Notes under the pieces: model-generated
Told to the model about the DNA's origin: nothing
Databases searched by the model: none
The model's input: the letters and a program-made list of their open reading frames with translations, nothing else
Position numbers and translations under genes: made by a program
Shown: piece by piece, positions 43,953 to 53,126 of the stretch
How the letters are laid out: the number at the start of each line of letters is the position of its first letter
How positions within the stretch are numbered: the stretch's first letter is position 1
NCBI GenBank assembly: GCA_000690595.2
Contig: JHUT02000008.1
Coordinates: forward strand, 1 to 64,000
DNA: 64,000 bases
From: Natrinema mahii
GTDB lineage: Archaea; Halobacteriota; Halobacteria; Halobacteriales; Natrialbaceae
Direction: 5' to 3'

Positions 43953-44138
43953 ATGGCTACGCAATCCGAAACGACGGACAAAGGCGTTGGACTGGCGCTC
44001 GCACTGGGCGCGCTCGCGGTGATCGGCGCGTTGCTGATGCTCGTCGGCGCACCGGAGATAACGGCGGCCTGGGGCTTCGCCGCGGCCGTTCTCTTTAGCT
44101 CGCTGGCGGTCGTCGGGATCCACCTCTTTTCCTACTGA
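43953..44138 (+). CDS. Small membrane protein, two helices
   Basis: A 61-residue protein with helices at about 12-31 (VGLALALGALAVIGALLMLV) and 39-58. It begins MATQSETTDKG. Such small two-helix proteins are conserved in haloarchaea; function unknown. ATG 43953 lies 145 bp after the AbrB-PhoU gene and about 32 bp after GAAGTTAAGGG (43919-43929), a plausible TATA region. Confidence 0.65.
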   Translation: MATQSETTDKGVGLALALGALAVIGALLMLVGAPEITAAWGFAAAVLFSSLAVVGIHLFSY

Positions 44139-44254
44139 GGCCGTCGGGCCCCGGTCGCATGCCCGCAGGCCCGCAGTGTCGACCGCTCGCTTTGTCTCGC
44201 GGGCCGTGCCGTTAACAGTTAAGAGCGCTGCCCCCCTAGCGGGACGTACGGACG

Positions 44255-44479
44255 ATGACGGACTACTCCGACGAAGAGCAACGGATCCTCTCGTACCTCC
44301 GCGAGAGCGCGGCCCGCGGCGAACAGTATTTCCGGGCGAAGAACATCGCGGACGCGATCGGACTCTCGTCGAAACAGGTCGGCGCTCGGCTCCCGCACCT
44401 CGCGGAGAAAGCCGACGAGGTCGACATCGAGAAGTGGGGTCGTGCCCGGTCGACGACCTGGCGGGTCACCACCAGTTGA
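44255..44479 (+). CDS. Small winged-helix protein, 74 residues
   Basis: A 74-residue protein, MTDYSDEEQRILSYLRESAARGEQ start, with an apparent helix-turn-helix (RAKNIADAIGLSSKQVGARLP) and a C-terminal wing strand STTWRVTT. It is a small DNA-binding-like protein conserved in haloarchaea, of unknown target. Promoter-like GTTAAGAGCG lies at about 44219. Confidence 0.75.
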   Translation: MTDYSDEEQRILSYLRESAARGEQYFRAKNIADAIGLSSKQVGARLPHLAEKADEVDIEKWGRARSTTWRVTTS

Positions 44480-44582
44480 CCGGCGGCTCCGGACCGCCGC
44501 GGCGACGGCCCGATGCGAGCCCGGTCGTGTCGCCGCCGATCGGTCCACGGCCTTTTTATCCGACAATCGCAGAGGTACGGGC

Positions 44583-45017
44583 ATGACTGTACGTGTCGAC
44601 CGGTCGTTCGACGTGCCCGCCTCGCCCGAGCGGGTCTGGGAGTTCATCGCCGACCCGTCGAACCGCGCCCGGGCGATCAGCGTCGTCGAGGAGTACACCG
44701 TCGACGACGCGGACGGCCGACGCGTGACCTGGCAGGTGTCGCTGCCCATTCCGCTCGTTCGCAAGACCGTGACGGTCAACACCGAGGACGTCACTCGGCG
44801 ACCCCCTGAGTACGTCAAGTTCGTCGGCAAATCGAAGGTGCTGGAGGTCACCGGCGAACACGAGATCGTCGAAACCGACGACGGGACGCGCCTCGAGAAC
44901 CACTTCGTCGTCGACGGCAAGCTCCCCGGCGTCGAGAAGTTCTTCAAGCGCAACCTCGATTCCGAACTGCGGAACCTCCAGCGCGCGCTCGAGCGGGACC
45001 TGCAGACGACACAGTAA
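44583..45017 (+). CDS. SRPBCC-family protein
   Basis: A 144-residue polyketide-cyclase/START-like protein: MTVRVDRSFDVPASPERVWEFI is the usual family start, with LENHFVVDGKLPGVEKFFKR near the end forming the long C-terminal helix. It stands 27 bp before the nitrilase gene, so the two may be cotranscribed. Ligand unknown. Distinct from the SRPBCC gene at 26813. Confidence 0.82.
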   Translation: MTVRVDRSFDVPASPERVWEFIADPSNRARAISVVEEYTVDDADGRRVTWQVSLPIPLVRKTVTVNTEDVTRRPPEYVKFVGKSKVLEVTGEHEIVETDDGTRLENHFVVDGKLPGVEKFFKRNLDSELRNLQRALERDLQTTQ

Positions 45018-45044
45018 CGGTGGTGGGGCCGCCACGGTCGAGAT

Positions 45045-45899
45045 ATGAGCAACGAGACCGAGGCCGACCGCGACGGCGGTGAGTCCGGGGACTCGCTGTC
45101 GATCGCGCTCGCACAGATTCGCGTCGAGGCGGGCGAGGTCGAGGCCAACGTCGACCGCGCGCTGGCGGCGATCGCTCGCGCCGCCGACCGCGGCGCGGAC
45201 CTCGTGGCCCTGCCGGAACTGTTCTCCGTGGGCTACTTCGCGTTCGACCTCTACGCGCGCACCGCCGAGCCGTTCGCGGGCGAGACGTTCGGCCGGCTCC
45301 GCGAGGCTGCAGCCGACCACGGCGTCGCCATCCTCGCGGGGACCATCGTCGAGGATCTCGCCGCGACCGACAGCGTCCCGACGCCGGCCGACGACGGGCT
45401 GGCGAACACCGCCGCGCTGTTCGATTCCGACGGCGACCTGCGACTGGTCTACCGGAAACACCATCTCTTTGGCTACGAGTCGGCCGAATCCGAACTGCTG
45501 GTCCCCGGCGAGCGCCTCGAGACGGCGACGATCGGCGGCCTGACCGTCGGCGTGACGACCTGTTACGACCTGCGGTTCCCGGAACTCTACCGGCGGCTGG
45601 TCGACGACGGCGTCGAGTTGGTGCTGGTCCCCAGCGCGTGGCCCTACCCCCGCATCGAACACTGGCAGACGCTCTCGCGGGCCCGCGCCATCGAGAACCA
45701 GGCCTACGTCGCGACGATCAACGGAGCCGGCGAGTTCGACGACGCGACCTTGCTCGGGCGCTCGAGCGTCTACGATCCCTGGGGCGTCGCGCTTTCCTCG
45801 AGCGGGGACGAGCCGGCGCTGGTCACGGCCGAGATCGATCCGGCGACGGTCGCGTCGGTCCGCGAGGAGTTCCCCGCGTTGCGGGACCGACGGCTGTGA
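45045..45899 (+). CDS. Carbon-nitrogen hydrolase (nitrilase superfamily)
   Basis: A 284-residue amidohydrolase of the nitrilase/omega-amidase type. The Glu-Lys-Cys triad sits in LVALPELFSVGYF, YRKHHLFGYE and VGVTTCYDLRFPELYR. Substrate groups such as omega-amidase or N-carbamoyl hydrolase cannot be decided. ATG 45045 is used; 27 bp after the SRPBCC stop. Confidence 0.9.
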   Translation: MSNETEADRDGGESGDSLSIALAQIRVEAGEVEANVDRALAAIARAADRGADLVALPELFSVGYFAFDLYARTAEPFAGETFGRLREAAADHGVAILAGTIVEDLAATDSVPTPADDGLANTAALFDSDGDLRLVYRKHHLFGYESAESELLVPGERLETATIGGLTVGVTTCYDLRFPELYRRLVDDGVELVLVPSAWPYPRIEHWQTLSRARAIENQAYVATINGAGEFDDATLLGRSSVYDPWGVALSSSGDEPALVTAEIDPATVASVREEFPALRDRRL

Positions 45900-46420
45900 C
45901 GGGGCTGGACCAGCGGCTGTAACGGGCCCGGACCGACGACCGTGACCGCAGGCCGGACACGGGTTCGCCGACCGCTGACTTTTTACTTTCCCACGCCATT
46001 TGTTTGGCTGCCGGCACAGACGCTTTTCACGTCTACCCGGCATTGCGCGTCGCTCCGGCCCGTCGCGCGCTCGGGTCCCGGGGCCCGAGCGTTACACCGC
46101 GCCCGCCTCCTCGTCCACCCTTTCGCCTCTCGCTTTCAGCCCGATCGCTTGGAAGCAACGTCTCGAGGTCAAATATCGTACTCGCGAGAGGGCCGTGAAT
46201 TATCGGAGTTGAATCGCCCGAGCGGAACGGAGCGTCCTGCTACCGTGGCTGCAGTGAGTAGCCACGCCCTCCCCAGCCGATTCGTTCGTTCCCTCCGGTC
46301 ACTCACTCATCCCTCGCGCAGCGTCGTCGATCCGCCCTCACTGTCGTTCGGACGGATAAACAGCGCGCGCCACCGCGGGCGAACGGCCAGTTCGGAACGA
46401 GCGGCTGCGACCCGGTCGAG
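45900..46420. other. Gene-poor region with dispersed repeat copy
   Basis: The 521-bp stretch has open frames without haloarchaeal protein features. It carries one copy of a repeat (46223-46288) that recurs inverted at 50553-50618, and the surrounding TCACTCATCCCTCGC-like sequence. No gene or RNA could be supported. Confidence 0.5.
46223..46288 (+). repeat. Dispersed repeat, copy A
   Basis: CGGAACGGAGCGTCCTGCTA followed by CGTGGCTGCAGTGAGTAGCC and ACGCCCTCCCCAGCCGATTC: a 66-bp unit almost repeated, inverted, at 50553-50618. CGTGGCT and AGCCACG can form a 7-bp stem around a 9-nt loop. The centre CACGCCCTCCCCA is the best conserved part. Confidence 0.6.
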
Positions 46421-47179
46421 TCAGAACGGGAAGCCGCCGTAGCGCAGGTACACCATATCGAGGATGAGAAGCAACTGAAAAACACCCTGGACGCCGCCGA
46501 GCATCGCGTTTTGCTTGCCGATCCCGGCGATGATCGACGGATCGGGTTCGGCCGAGCGCATCTCGCGATACATCCGGATCTCGCCGGGCAACAGGAAGCC
46601 AAAACCCTGTACCGAGAGGACCGTGACGAGGACAAGCGCCACCGCGACGGTCGGTTCGGTCATCGCGAAGCCGTCGATCGTCAGGGCGACCCAAGCCAGC
46701 GAGCCGACCGTCGCGACGGCGAATGGAATCTGCCAGCGGCGGTCGTCCCAGGCGTCCAATCGCCAGCCCAGCAGGAGCAGGATCGGAATCAGGTTCACCG
46801 CGGTAAACAGCGCTAGCCACGCGTCGGCGTGGGGAAAGAGCCCGATCCGCTGGGCCAGCGTGATCCCGCCCGCGATGGTGACAAAGGCCAACGACGGGAG
46901 CAGAAACGCCGTCTTCGGCGTGAGCCGCTGGAACACCGCCGAACTCTCCTCGTCGTCCAAGCCGCCGATGACCGGGCCGAGGACCGCACCCATGAAGACG
47001 TCGATCCCCGTCCAGAGAACCCCCGCCATCACGTGTACGTAGGTATGTTGCTGGACCGTCGCGACCGTCACCGCATAGCCCAGCGCGGCCAGCGGAATCA
47101 GTATCACCGCGACCGCGAAGGCCGGATTCGCTCGCTGCCCCATCCCCCTGATCGTACCGCGAACCGTCGCCGTCGACAT
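46421..47179 (-). CDS. Integral membrane protein, about eight hydrophobic segments
   Basis: A 252-residue membrane protein. His residues in the segment TYVHVMAGVLWTGIDVFMGA and the GPVIGGLDDEESSAVFQRLTPKT loop resemble CopD-/DUF2269-like membrane proteins that may bind heme or metal, but the match is weak. ATG 47179 is followed by basic residues and the first helix. No operon partner; it is downstream of the nucleotidyltransferase in the same direction with 100 bp between. Confidence 0.7.
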   Translation of the reverse strand: MSTATVRGTIRGMGQRANPAFAVAVILIPLAALGYAVTVATVQQHTYVHVMAGVLWTGIDVFMGAVLGPVIGGLDDEESSAVFQRLTPKTAFLLPSLAFVTIAGGITLAQRIGLFPHADAWLALFTAVNLIPILLLLGWRLDAWDDRRWQIPFAVATVGSLAWVALTIDGFAMTEPTVAVALVLVTVLSVQGFGFLLPGEIRMYREMRSAEPDPSIIAGIGKQNAMLGGVQGVFQLLLILDMVYLRYGGFPF

Positions 47180-47281
47180 GTGCGGGAGAAATCACTAATC
47201 CCCCATAAACGATGTTGCCGACGCAACGCTGTCCGAGGGGGTAGCCGCCGCGTCGACGCGCGACTCGAGCGCGCCGCCGGA

Positions 47282-48472
47282 CTACCGATCGCGCTCGACC
47301 GTTTCCCCGGGCCGCGTGGTCGCGCCGCCCGCGAGTTTCAGCCCCGGCGTGAGGCTCGTGTTGATGCCGGTCTTGACGCCGTCGCCGGCGACGACGCCGA
47401 ACTTCCGGCGGCCAGTCGAGACGCGCTCCCCCTTGACGGTGAACCGGATATCGGCGTCGTCGTGGCGCAGGTTGGCGACGTTCGTCCCCGCGCCGACGTT
47501 GACGTTTCGCCCGAGGACGCTGTCGCCGACGTAGGAGAGGTGGCTAACCGAGGTGCCCCGGGAGACGACGCTGTTTTTCACTTCGACCGCGTGCCCGATT
47601 TCGGCGTCCCGGCCGATCAGCGTCGCGCCGCGGACGTAGGCGTTGGGTCCCACTTCGGCACCCTCGCGGATCAGTGCCGGCCCTTCGATCACGACGCCCG
47701 GCTCGACCGTCGCACCGTCCTCGACGACGACCGATCCCTCGAGGGTGGCGTCGTCGCTCACGTCGCCGTCGATCCGGCGCTCGAGGGCGGCGAGTTTCCA
47801 CTCGTTGGCCTCAAGCAGTTCCCACGGGCGGCCGACGTCGAGCCACCGCTCCAAGGTGATCGGCGTCACGTCGAACGCCTCGATCACCCGCGCGACGACG
47901 TCGGTGATCTCGTGTTCGCCCCGTTCGCTGGCGGGGACCTCGAGCCACTCGCGCGCTTCGGCGGGGAAGGCGTAGGCCCCGGCGTTGGCGAGGTTCGTCG
48001 GCGGCTCGGCGGGCTTCTCGACGATCTCGGTGACGCGACCGTCGTGGCCGGGCTCGGTACTCAAGACGCCGTAGTTGGACGGCTCCGCGACCTCGATGGC
48101 ACAGACGGCCGGACAGGCGTCGAACAGCCGGTCGATCGCCGCCGGATCGTAGAGGTTGTCGCCGTTGAGGACGGCGAAGGGGCCCTCGAGGTGGTCTCGA
48201 GCGGCGTTGACGGCGTCGGCGGTCCCGGCCTGTCGCTCCTGAACGGCGTAGGAGACGGGGACGCCGCGGTACTCGGGGCCGAAGTAGTCCCGGACGGTCT
48301 CGCCCTCGTAGCCGATCACGAGGACGATCTCGTCGGCACCGGCCTCGATCGCCGCGTCGACAGTGTGTGCCGCGAGCGGGCGGTCCGCAACCGGCAGCAT
48401 CGGCTTCGGCACCGATTCCGACAGCGGTCGCATTCGCGTTCCTTGACCCGCCGCAAGAACGACAGCCTTCAT
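47282..48472 (-). CDS. Bifunctional sugar-1-phosphate nucleotidyltransferase / acyltransferase-like protein
   Basis: A 396-residue protein: N-terminal nucleotidyltransferase (VVLAAGQGTRMRPLSESVPK, residues 4-23; FAVLNGDNLYDPA) and a C-terminal left-handed beta-helix (repeats such as SVVVEDGATVEPGVVIEGPAL). Archaeal homologues activate glucosamine- or glucose-1-phosphate and acetylate it for surface glycans. ATG 48472 fits the domain; upstream in-frame codons do not. The exact sugar is not determined. Confidence 0.88.
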   Translation of the reverse strand: MKAVVLAAGQGTRMRPLSESVPKPMLPVADRPLAAHTVDAAIEAGADEIVLVIGYEGETVRDYFGPEYRGVPVSYAVQERQAGTADAVNAARDHLEGPFAVLNGDNLYDPAAIDRLFDACPAVCAIEVAEPSNYGVLSTEPGHDGRVTEIVEKPAEPPTNLANAGAYAFPAEAREWLEVPASERGEHEITDVVARVIEAFDVTPITLERWLDVGRPWELLEANEWKLAALERRIDGDVSDDATLEGSVVVEDGATVEPGVVIEGPALIREGAEVGPNAYVRGATLIGRDAEIGHAVEVKNSVVSRGTSVSHLSYVGDSVLGRNVNVGAGTNVANLRHDDADIRFTVKGERVSTGRRKFGVVAGDGVKTGINTSLTPGLKLAGGATTRPGETVERDR

Positions 48473-48606
48473 GTCCGGCCCTTCAATGAATCCCCGGATA
48501 AGCGATTCGTTCGCGAGTAGAATCTGAGACGCAAGCCGGTCGTTGATAGGGCGGGGAGTCGGAACGGGGCCCCAGCCGCACCGGGGACCCATTACAGCGA
48601 ACCGGC

Positions 48607-50139
48607 TCAGTCCTCGGAAGTCTTGATATCGGCCGACAGCCCCTGTGCCATCTCGATCTCGTCGGCGTTGTTCATCGTCCAGGCGGTGCGTTCGGTGACG
48701 GCTTCGATCGCCTCGCGGGCGCTCGGGTAGCCGTTGCCGGATTTCTTGACGCCGCCAAACGGCAACTGGACCTCCGCGCCGATACACGGCAGGTTCGCGT
48801 ACGCGAGTCCGATATCGGCGTGGTCGCGGAAGTAGTTGAGTTGGCGGTAGTCCTCCGAGATGATCGCTCCCGCCAGCCCGTAGGGCGTATCGTTGTGGAT
48901 CTCGACTGCATCCTCGATATCACCCGAGTACTCGAGCAAGGCGACGTGGGGGCCGAAACACTCCTCGTTGAGACAGCGCAGGTCCGACTCGTAGTCGATC
49001 TCGTAGACGAAGGGGCCGACCCAGTGGCCCTCCGCGTGGCCCTCGGGGATCTCCTCGGCCTCGAGTTCGAATCGGTCGACGAGGACGTTCGCGCCCTCCT
49101 CGCGCGCCAGTTCGTTGTGCCGGCGGATCTTCTCGACGTGGTCGGCCTCGATCGCCGGCCCCATGAACGTCGACTCCTCAAGCGGGTCGCCGACGGCGAT
49201 CGATTCCGCGACGTCGACGAACCGTTCCTTGAACTCCTCGTAGACCTCTTCGTGGACGATCAGGCGCTCGGAGGAGACACAGCGCTGGCCGGTCGTCTTG
49301 AAGCTGGACATGACCGCGGAGTGAACCGCGGTGTCCATATCCGCGTGTTCCGTGACGACGATCCCGTTCTTGCCGCCCATCTCGCAGGCCGCGAGCTTGC
49401 CGGGTTCGCCGCCGACTTTGTCGGCGATTCCGTGGCCGACCTCGGCCGAACCGGTAAAGAGGACGGTGTCGACGCGCTCGTCGTCGGTGATCGCCGCGCC
49501 GGCGTCGCCAAAGCCTTGGACCATATTGAAGACGCCGTCGGGAATCCCGCTGTCCTCGAACATCTCGGCGATGATCTGGGCACACCACGGCGTCTGTTCG
49601 GCGGGCTTCCAGACGACCGTGTTGCCCTCGACCAGTGCGATGGCCATGTGCCAGAACGGGATCGCGACCGGGAAGTTCCACGGCGTGATACAGCCGACGA
49701 CGCCCCGGGGCTTGCGCCGCATGTAGGAGTCCTTGCCCGCGACCTCCGAGGGGACGACATCGCCGTGGGGATGGCGCGCGTTGCCCGCCGCCCACTCGAC
49801 CATGTGCCAGGCCTCGGTCACGTCCGCCTTTCCTTCCGAAATCTCCTTGCCGCACTCCTTGGTGACGATCTCCCCGAGTTCCTCGTGGCGGTCCCGAAGC
49901 TCGTGGTAGATGTCCCACAGGTACTCCGCCCGATCGATGTAGGACAGCTCGCGCCACTCCTCGAAGGCCTCGTCCGCCGCCTCGAGCGCCCGATCGACCT
50001 CGGCCGCCGTGCCTCGCCGGAACGTCGCCAGCGTCTCGCCGGTCGCGGGGTTCTCGCTCGCGAAGGTATCGCCCGAGCCCTCCGTCCACTCGCCGCCGAT
50101 GTAGTGGCCGTGTACCTGTTCAGTGGCTTGCTGGCTCAT
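48607..50139 (-). CDS. Aldehyde dehydrogenase family protein (NAD(P)-dependent)
   Basis: A 510-residue ALDH. Catalytic Cys in TGQRCVSSERLIVHE, the catalytic Glu in AACEMGGKNGIV, and NAD-binding TGSAEVGHGIADKVGG are all seen, plus the C-terminal PFGGVKKSGNGYPSA. It may be a 2,5-dioxovalerate- or glyceraldehyde-type ALDH; substrate unknown. ATG 50139. It is 135 bp from the nucleotidyltransferase, with which it is unlikely to be functionally linked. Confidence 0.9.
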   Translation of the reverse strand: MSQQATEQVHGHYIGGEWTEGSGDTFASENPATGETLATFRRGTAAEVDRALEAADEAFEEWRELSYIDRAEYLWDIYHELRDRHEELGEIVTKECGKEISEGKADVTEAWHMVEWAAGNARHPHGDVVPSEVAGKDSYMRRKPRGVVGCITPWNFPVAIPFWHMAIALVEGNTVVWKPAEQTPWCAQIIAEMFEDSGIPDGVFNMVQGFGDAGAAITDDERVDTVLFTGSAEVGHGIADKVGGEPGKLAACEMGGKNGIVVTEHADMDTAVHSAVMSSFKTTGQRCVSSERLIVHEEVYEEFKERFVDVAESIAVGDPLEESTFMGPAIEADHVEKIRRHNELAREEGANVLVDRFELEAEEIPEGHAEGHWVGPFVYEIDYESDLRCLNEECFGPHVALLEYSGDIEDAVEIHNDTPYGLAGAIISEDYRQLNYFRDHADIGLAYANLPCIGAEVQLPFGGVKKSGNGYPSAREAIEAVTERTAWTMNNADEIEMAQGLSADIKTSED

Positions 50140-50901
50140 ACCACTGCCTACGACCGGCGCGGCCAAAATCCTGCTGGTTGTTCACATGCAACGAGTCGAT
50201 CGTGGGCTTTTCGAGCGAAAACAGCGGCTACCGTCGACTCGAGCCCGCTCTCAGCCGACGGACTGACAATCGCTCGTATCGGTGGCAGTCTCGTTTCACC
50301 CTGATCATCCGCCCTGCAGTGGCGCGCGCTGTCGGCCGTCCGAGCCAAGCGAGGCCGGCCGTCGATACCGTGCGAGGTCTTCGCGAACGGAGTGAGCGAA
50401 CGGCTCGGAAGACGCTCCGCGTCTTCCGGTGGATGAGCGAGCGAACGAAGTGAGAGAGCGTTAGCGCGGAACCGGCGGTTCCGCGAACGGGCAGTGGGTG
50501 GCGCGACGCGCCGCGACTGTCGGGACGGCTGCGTCGTCCCGTGGCGCCCGTGAGCAGCAATCGGTTGGGGAGGGCGTGATCACTCCGTGTTGCCACGATA
50601 GCAGGCCGCTTCGTTCCGGTCCGCCGACTCGAGTACGGCGCTCGAAGACGGAGTCGTCTATCGGTCCGCTTCCTCGCCGCGCTCCTCGGTGACGGTCCGT
50701 TCCCTTCCGGTGGCGCGTCCGCCATGTCCGGGTGCGCTCCGCACCGGCCTCCGTCATCCCCTCGTCCGAGCCGAGGGCTCGAGGCCCTCACCGGTCCGTC
50801 CTTCCTGGGTGACTCGTTTCAACAGCGACGATAGCGCGACGCCCGGAAAACCCCATCGTGCCTGCAGCCGCCTGTGGTCGGGGCGGGACCGGCCCTTGCC
50901 G
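50140..50901. other. Gene-poor region with dispersed repeat copy
   Basis: 762 bp without a credible gene. Parts read GAACGGAGTGAGCGAACGG and GAACGAAGTGAGAGAGCG near 50385-50460, echoing TCACTCACTC in 46300s, and the inverted repeat copy at 50553-50618 lies in the middle. An open frame on the minus strand across it is Arg/Ser-rich and shows only shadow features. Confidence 0.5.
50553..50618 (-). repeat. Dispersed repeat, copy B (inverted relative to copy A)
   Basis: On the minus strand this reads CGGAACGAAGCGGCCTGCTA, CGTGGCAACACGGAGTGATC, ACGCCCTCCCCAACCGATTG: the same frame of conserved words as copy A at 46223. The stem is weaker here (CGTG/CACG only). It lies in the 762-bp gap between the ALDH and RIO-like genes. 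Confidence 0.6.
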
Positions 50902-51711
50902 TCACGCCCCGCCTAACTCGGCCGCCTTCTCGAGTTCGCTGCGCAGCGTCGTCGAGTCGAACTCGTGGTCGGGCCGGAGCCGGACGAAATCCAGAAACTC
51001 CCGCGCGGCGAGCAAGGTGTCGGGTCCGTAGGCCGTTGCAGCGGCGTCGACGGCCGCTCGAGGCCCGATCCGGGGCTCGAGGACCGCGAGCGCACAGGCC
51101 AGATCGTAGGCGGTCGTCTCGTCGACGCGGTCGTCGTGGACGCTGGTCGCGTCGATGAAATAAAAGTCATCGTCACACAGCAGGATGTTCTCGGCCCGCA
51201 AATCGCCGTGGGCCAGCCCGTGGTCGTGCAGCGTCGCGAGCATGGCGAACAGTTCCGGCGCGCGCTCGGCGACGGCGTCGTCGGCCACGTCGTCGAGCGA
51301 CCGGAACTCCGGGAGGTACTCGAGGACGAGGACGCCCAGCCCGTTGACCTCGAAGGCGTCGATCGGCTGGGGGGCGTTGATACCGATCTCACGCATCCGG
51401 AGCGTGGCCTCGTACTCGTGTTCGACCATCTCTCGAGGGGTGTCGAACCGATCGAAAAAGCCCTCGGTACCGGAGGAGAACGCGCCGACGTTCCGGCCGG
51501 TCGTCAACACCGCATGCACCAGCGCGTTCTGCCGGGAGACGATCTTGACGAACCACTCGTCGTCGATCACGCAGGGCGTCGACAGCCAGTTGTCCGCCTC
51601 GAGGAACTCGACGCGGACCGACTCGCGGTCGTAGCGATCCGCCAGCGTGCGGACGACACGCTCGATGCGGCTCCACTCGACGGTCCCTCGTGCGAGCCGG
51701 CGGATGTCCAT
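50902..51711 (-). CDS. RIO/Bud32-like serine/threonine protein kinase
   Basis: A 269-residue kinase-like protein. Lys of the ATP site is in DEWFVKIVSRQ (residues about 51-60), the catalytic loop is LAHGDLRAENILLCDDD and the metal-binding Asp is in FYFIDATS (replacing DFG, as in RIO/Bud32-type kinases). The N-terminal ~45 residues form an extra helical region. Archaeal RIO kinases act in ribosome assembly; this one is divergent and target unknown. It is divergent from the 51838 gene. Confidence 0.85.
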   Translation of the reverse strand: MDIRRLARGTVEWSRIERVVRTLADRYDRESVRVEFLEADNWLSTPCVIDDEWFVKIVSRQNALVHAVLTTGRNVGAFSSGTEGFFDRFDTPREMVEHEYEATLRMREIGINAPQPIDAFEVNGLGVLVLEYLPEFRSLDDVADDAVAERAPELFAMLATLHDHGLAHGDLRAENILLCDDDFYFIDATSVHDDRVDETTAYDLACALAVLEPRIGPRAAVDAAATAYGPDTLLAAREFLDFVRLRPDHEFDSTTLRSELEKAAELGGA

Positions 51712-51837
51712 ACCGCCAGTCAGGTGCGGCGGCGTTAAATGCGTCCCGAAGTGTTATCGGTGGAAGGTGTCGCTGACGGCGGGGAACCAGAAGTTGGAAC
51801 GCTAACACTATGAGTCGGGACGTTCTACTCGTCGCCA

Positions 51838-53058
51838 ATGTATGCGCTCGACGACCTCAGCGACGCGATCGATGTCACCCGCGAGTTCCTGACGCCGATC
51901 CGTCCCTGGATGTGGCTCAAGCTCGCCTTGCTACTCTTTTTCATCGGCGGCGTCGGGTTCGGCAACCCCGTCTTTTCCGGCGGTGGTGGCGGCGTCAGCG
52001 ACGAGGGAACGACGGTCGATCCGGGCACCGTCGACGTCGGCGAGTGGCTCCCGATACTCGTCCTCGTCACCGTCGCCGTCCTCCTCGTCGGACTCGCGTT
52101 CCTGCTGCTCGGATCGATATTCGAGTTCACGTTCCTCGAGTCGCTGCGCACCGGGGAGGTACACGTCCGTCGGTACACGAAGCGCAACCTCGGGCACGGC
52201 GTTCAACTGTTCGGGTTTCGGGTCGTCCTCGGGCTGATCGCGCTCGCAGCGATCGGGCTCCCGGTGGCCGCAGTTTTCCTCTCGGGGTCGGATGCCGTCT
52301 CGCTGGCGATGATCGGCATCGTGATCCTCGTTGCGATCCCCGTGGTGCTGGCCTACGCGATCATCAGCCGGTTCACGACGGTCTTTGTCGCGCCGACGAT
52401 GCTACGGGAAGACCTCGGCGTCGTCGCCGCCTGGAAGCGGTTCTGGCCGACGCTGTCGGACAACTGGGCGGAGTACATCGTCTATTTCCTGCTGGTCTGG
52501 CTCCTGCAACTGGTCTTTGCCTTTGCAATCGGTATCGCGCTGTTCATCCTGGCGATTCCGATCGTGATCGTCCTGTTCGTTCTCCTGTTCATTCCGTTTC
52601 TGAACCTGCTCGTCCTGCTGGTCGCGATTCCGCTGCTCGTAGTACTCGTCCTGTTGGTCCAGGTACCGGTCGTCGTCTACCTGCGCTACTACGCCCTGCT
52701 CTTGCTCGGTGATACCGACGCGGACCTCGATCTGATCCCCGACCGACGGGCGGCGGTCCGCGGCGGCGGCCCGGGTGCCGGCGGCTCCTGGGAGACGCCC
52801 GACTCTCGAGCCGACGACGAACGCCGGGACGAGCGCGACGACCGCGGGCCCGCCGACGACGATCTCTGGGGCGACGACTCCGACTCGTTCGACAGCCGCT
52901 GGGACGAACCGGAGTCCGACGACTCGAGTGGCTGGGGCGACCGAGACGAGTCGGACGGCGGAGACGACGGCGGCGAATCCGACGATGGCGGCACCGGCTG
53001 GGGTGACTCGAGCGGATCGGACGGTGACGACGATCGGGACGACCGCGGCGGCTGGTAG
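51838..53058 (+). CDS. Multi-span membrane protein with Trp-punctuated acidic tail
   Basis: A 406-residue protein: about seven hydrophobic segments up to residue ~290, including a Gly-rich loop (VFSGGGGGVSDEG), then a 110-residue hydrophilic tail of Asp/Ser with repeated Trp-Gly-Asp (SSGWGDRDESD, GTGWGDSSGSD). Similar haloarchaeal membrane proteins with such tails are of unknown function; the tail is likely cytoplasmic or extracellular and disordered. ATG 51838 precedes the first helix directly. Confidence 0.75.
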   Translation: MYALDDLSDAIDVTREFLTPIRPWMWLKLALLLFFIGGVGFGNPVFSGGGGGVSDEGTTVDPGTVDVGEWLPILVLVTVAVLLVGLAFLLLGSIFEFTFLESLRTGEVHVRRYTKRNLGHGVQLFGFRVVLGLIALAAIGLPVAAVFLSGSDAVSLAMIGIVILVAIPVVLAYAIISRFTTVFVAPTMLREDLGVVAAWKRFWPTLSDNWAEYIVYFLLVWLLQLVFAFAIGIALFILAIPIVIVLFVLLFIPFLNLLVLLVAIPLLVVLVLLVQVPVVVYLRYYALLLLGDTDADLDLIPDRRAAVRGGGPGAGGSWETPDSRADDERRDERDDRGPADDDLWGDDSDSFDSRWDEPESDDSSGWGDRDESDGGDDGGESDDGGTGWGDSSGSDGDDDRDDRGGW

Positions 53059-53126
53059 GGTTGCCCTTCTTGCCTGCACCCCACAGGCGCCGGTGTGTTT
53101 ATTCCGATTCTCGGCAAGTATTGCGT

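Noticed and set aside
45942-46442. Plus-strand open frame across the 45.9-46.4 kb gap
   Set aside because: Arg/Ser/Pro-rich, spans the dispersed repeat; similarity to the frame at 50.2-50.8 kb comes from the repeated DNA, not from a protein family.
50228-50791. Minus-strand frame in the 50 kb gap
   Set aside because: Crosses the repeat copy and has no haloarchaeal protein composition or start context.
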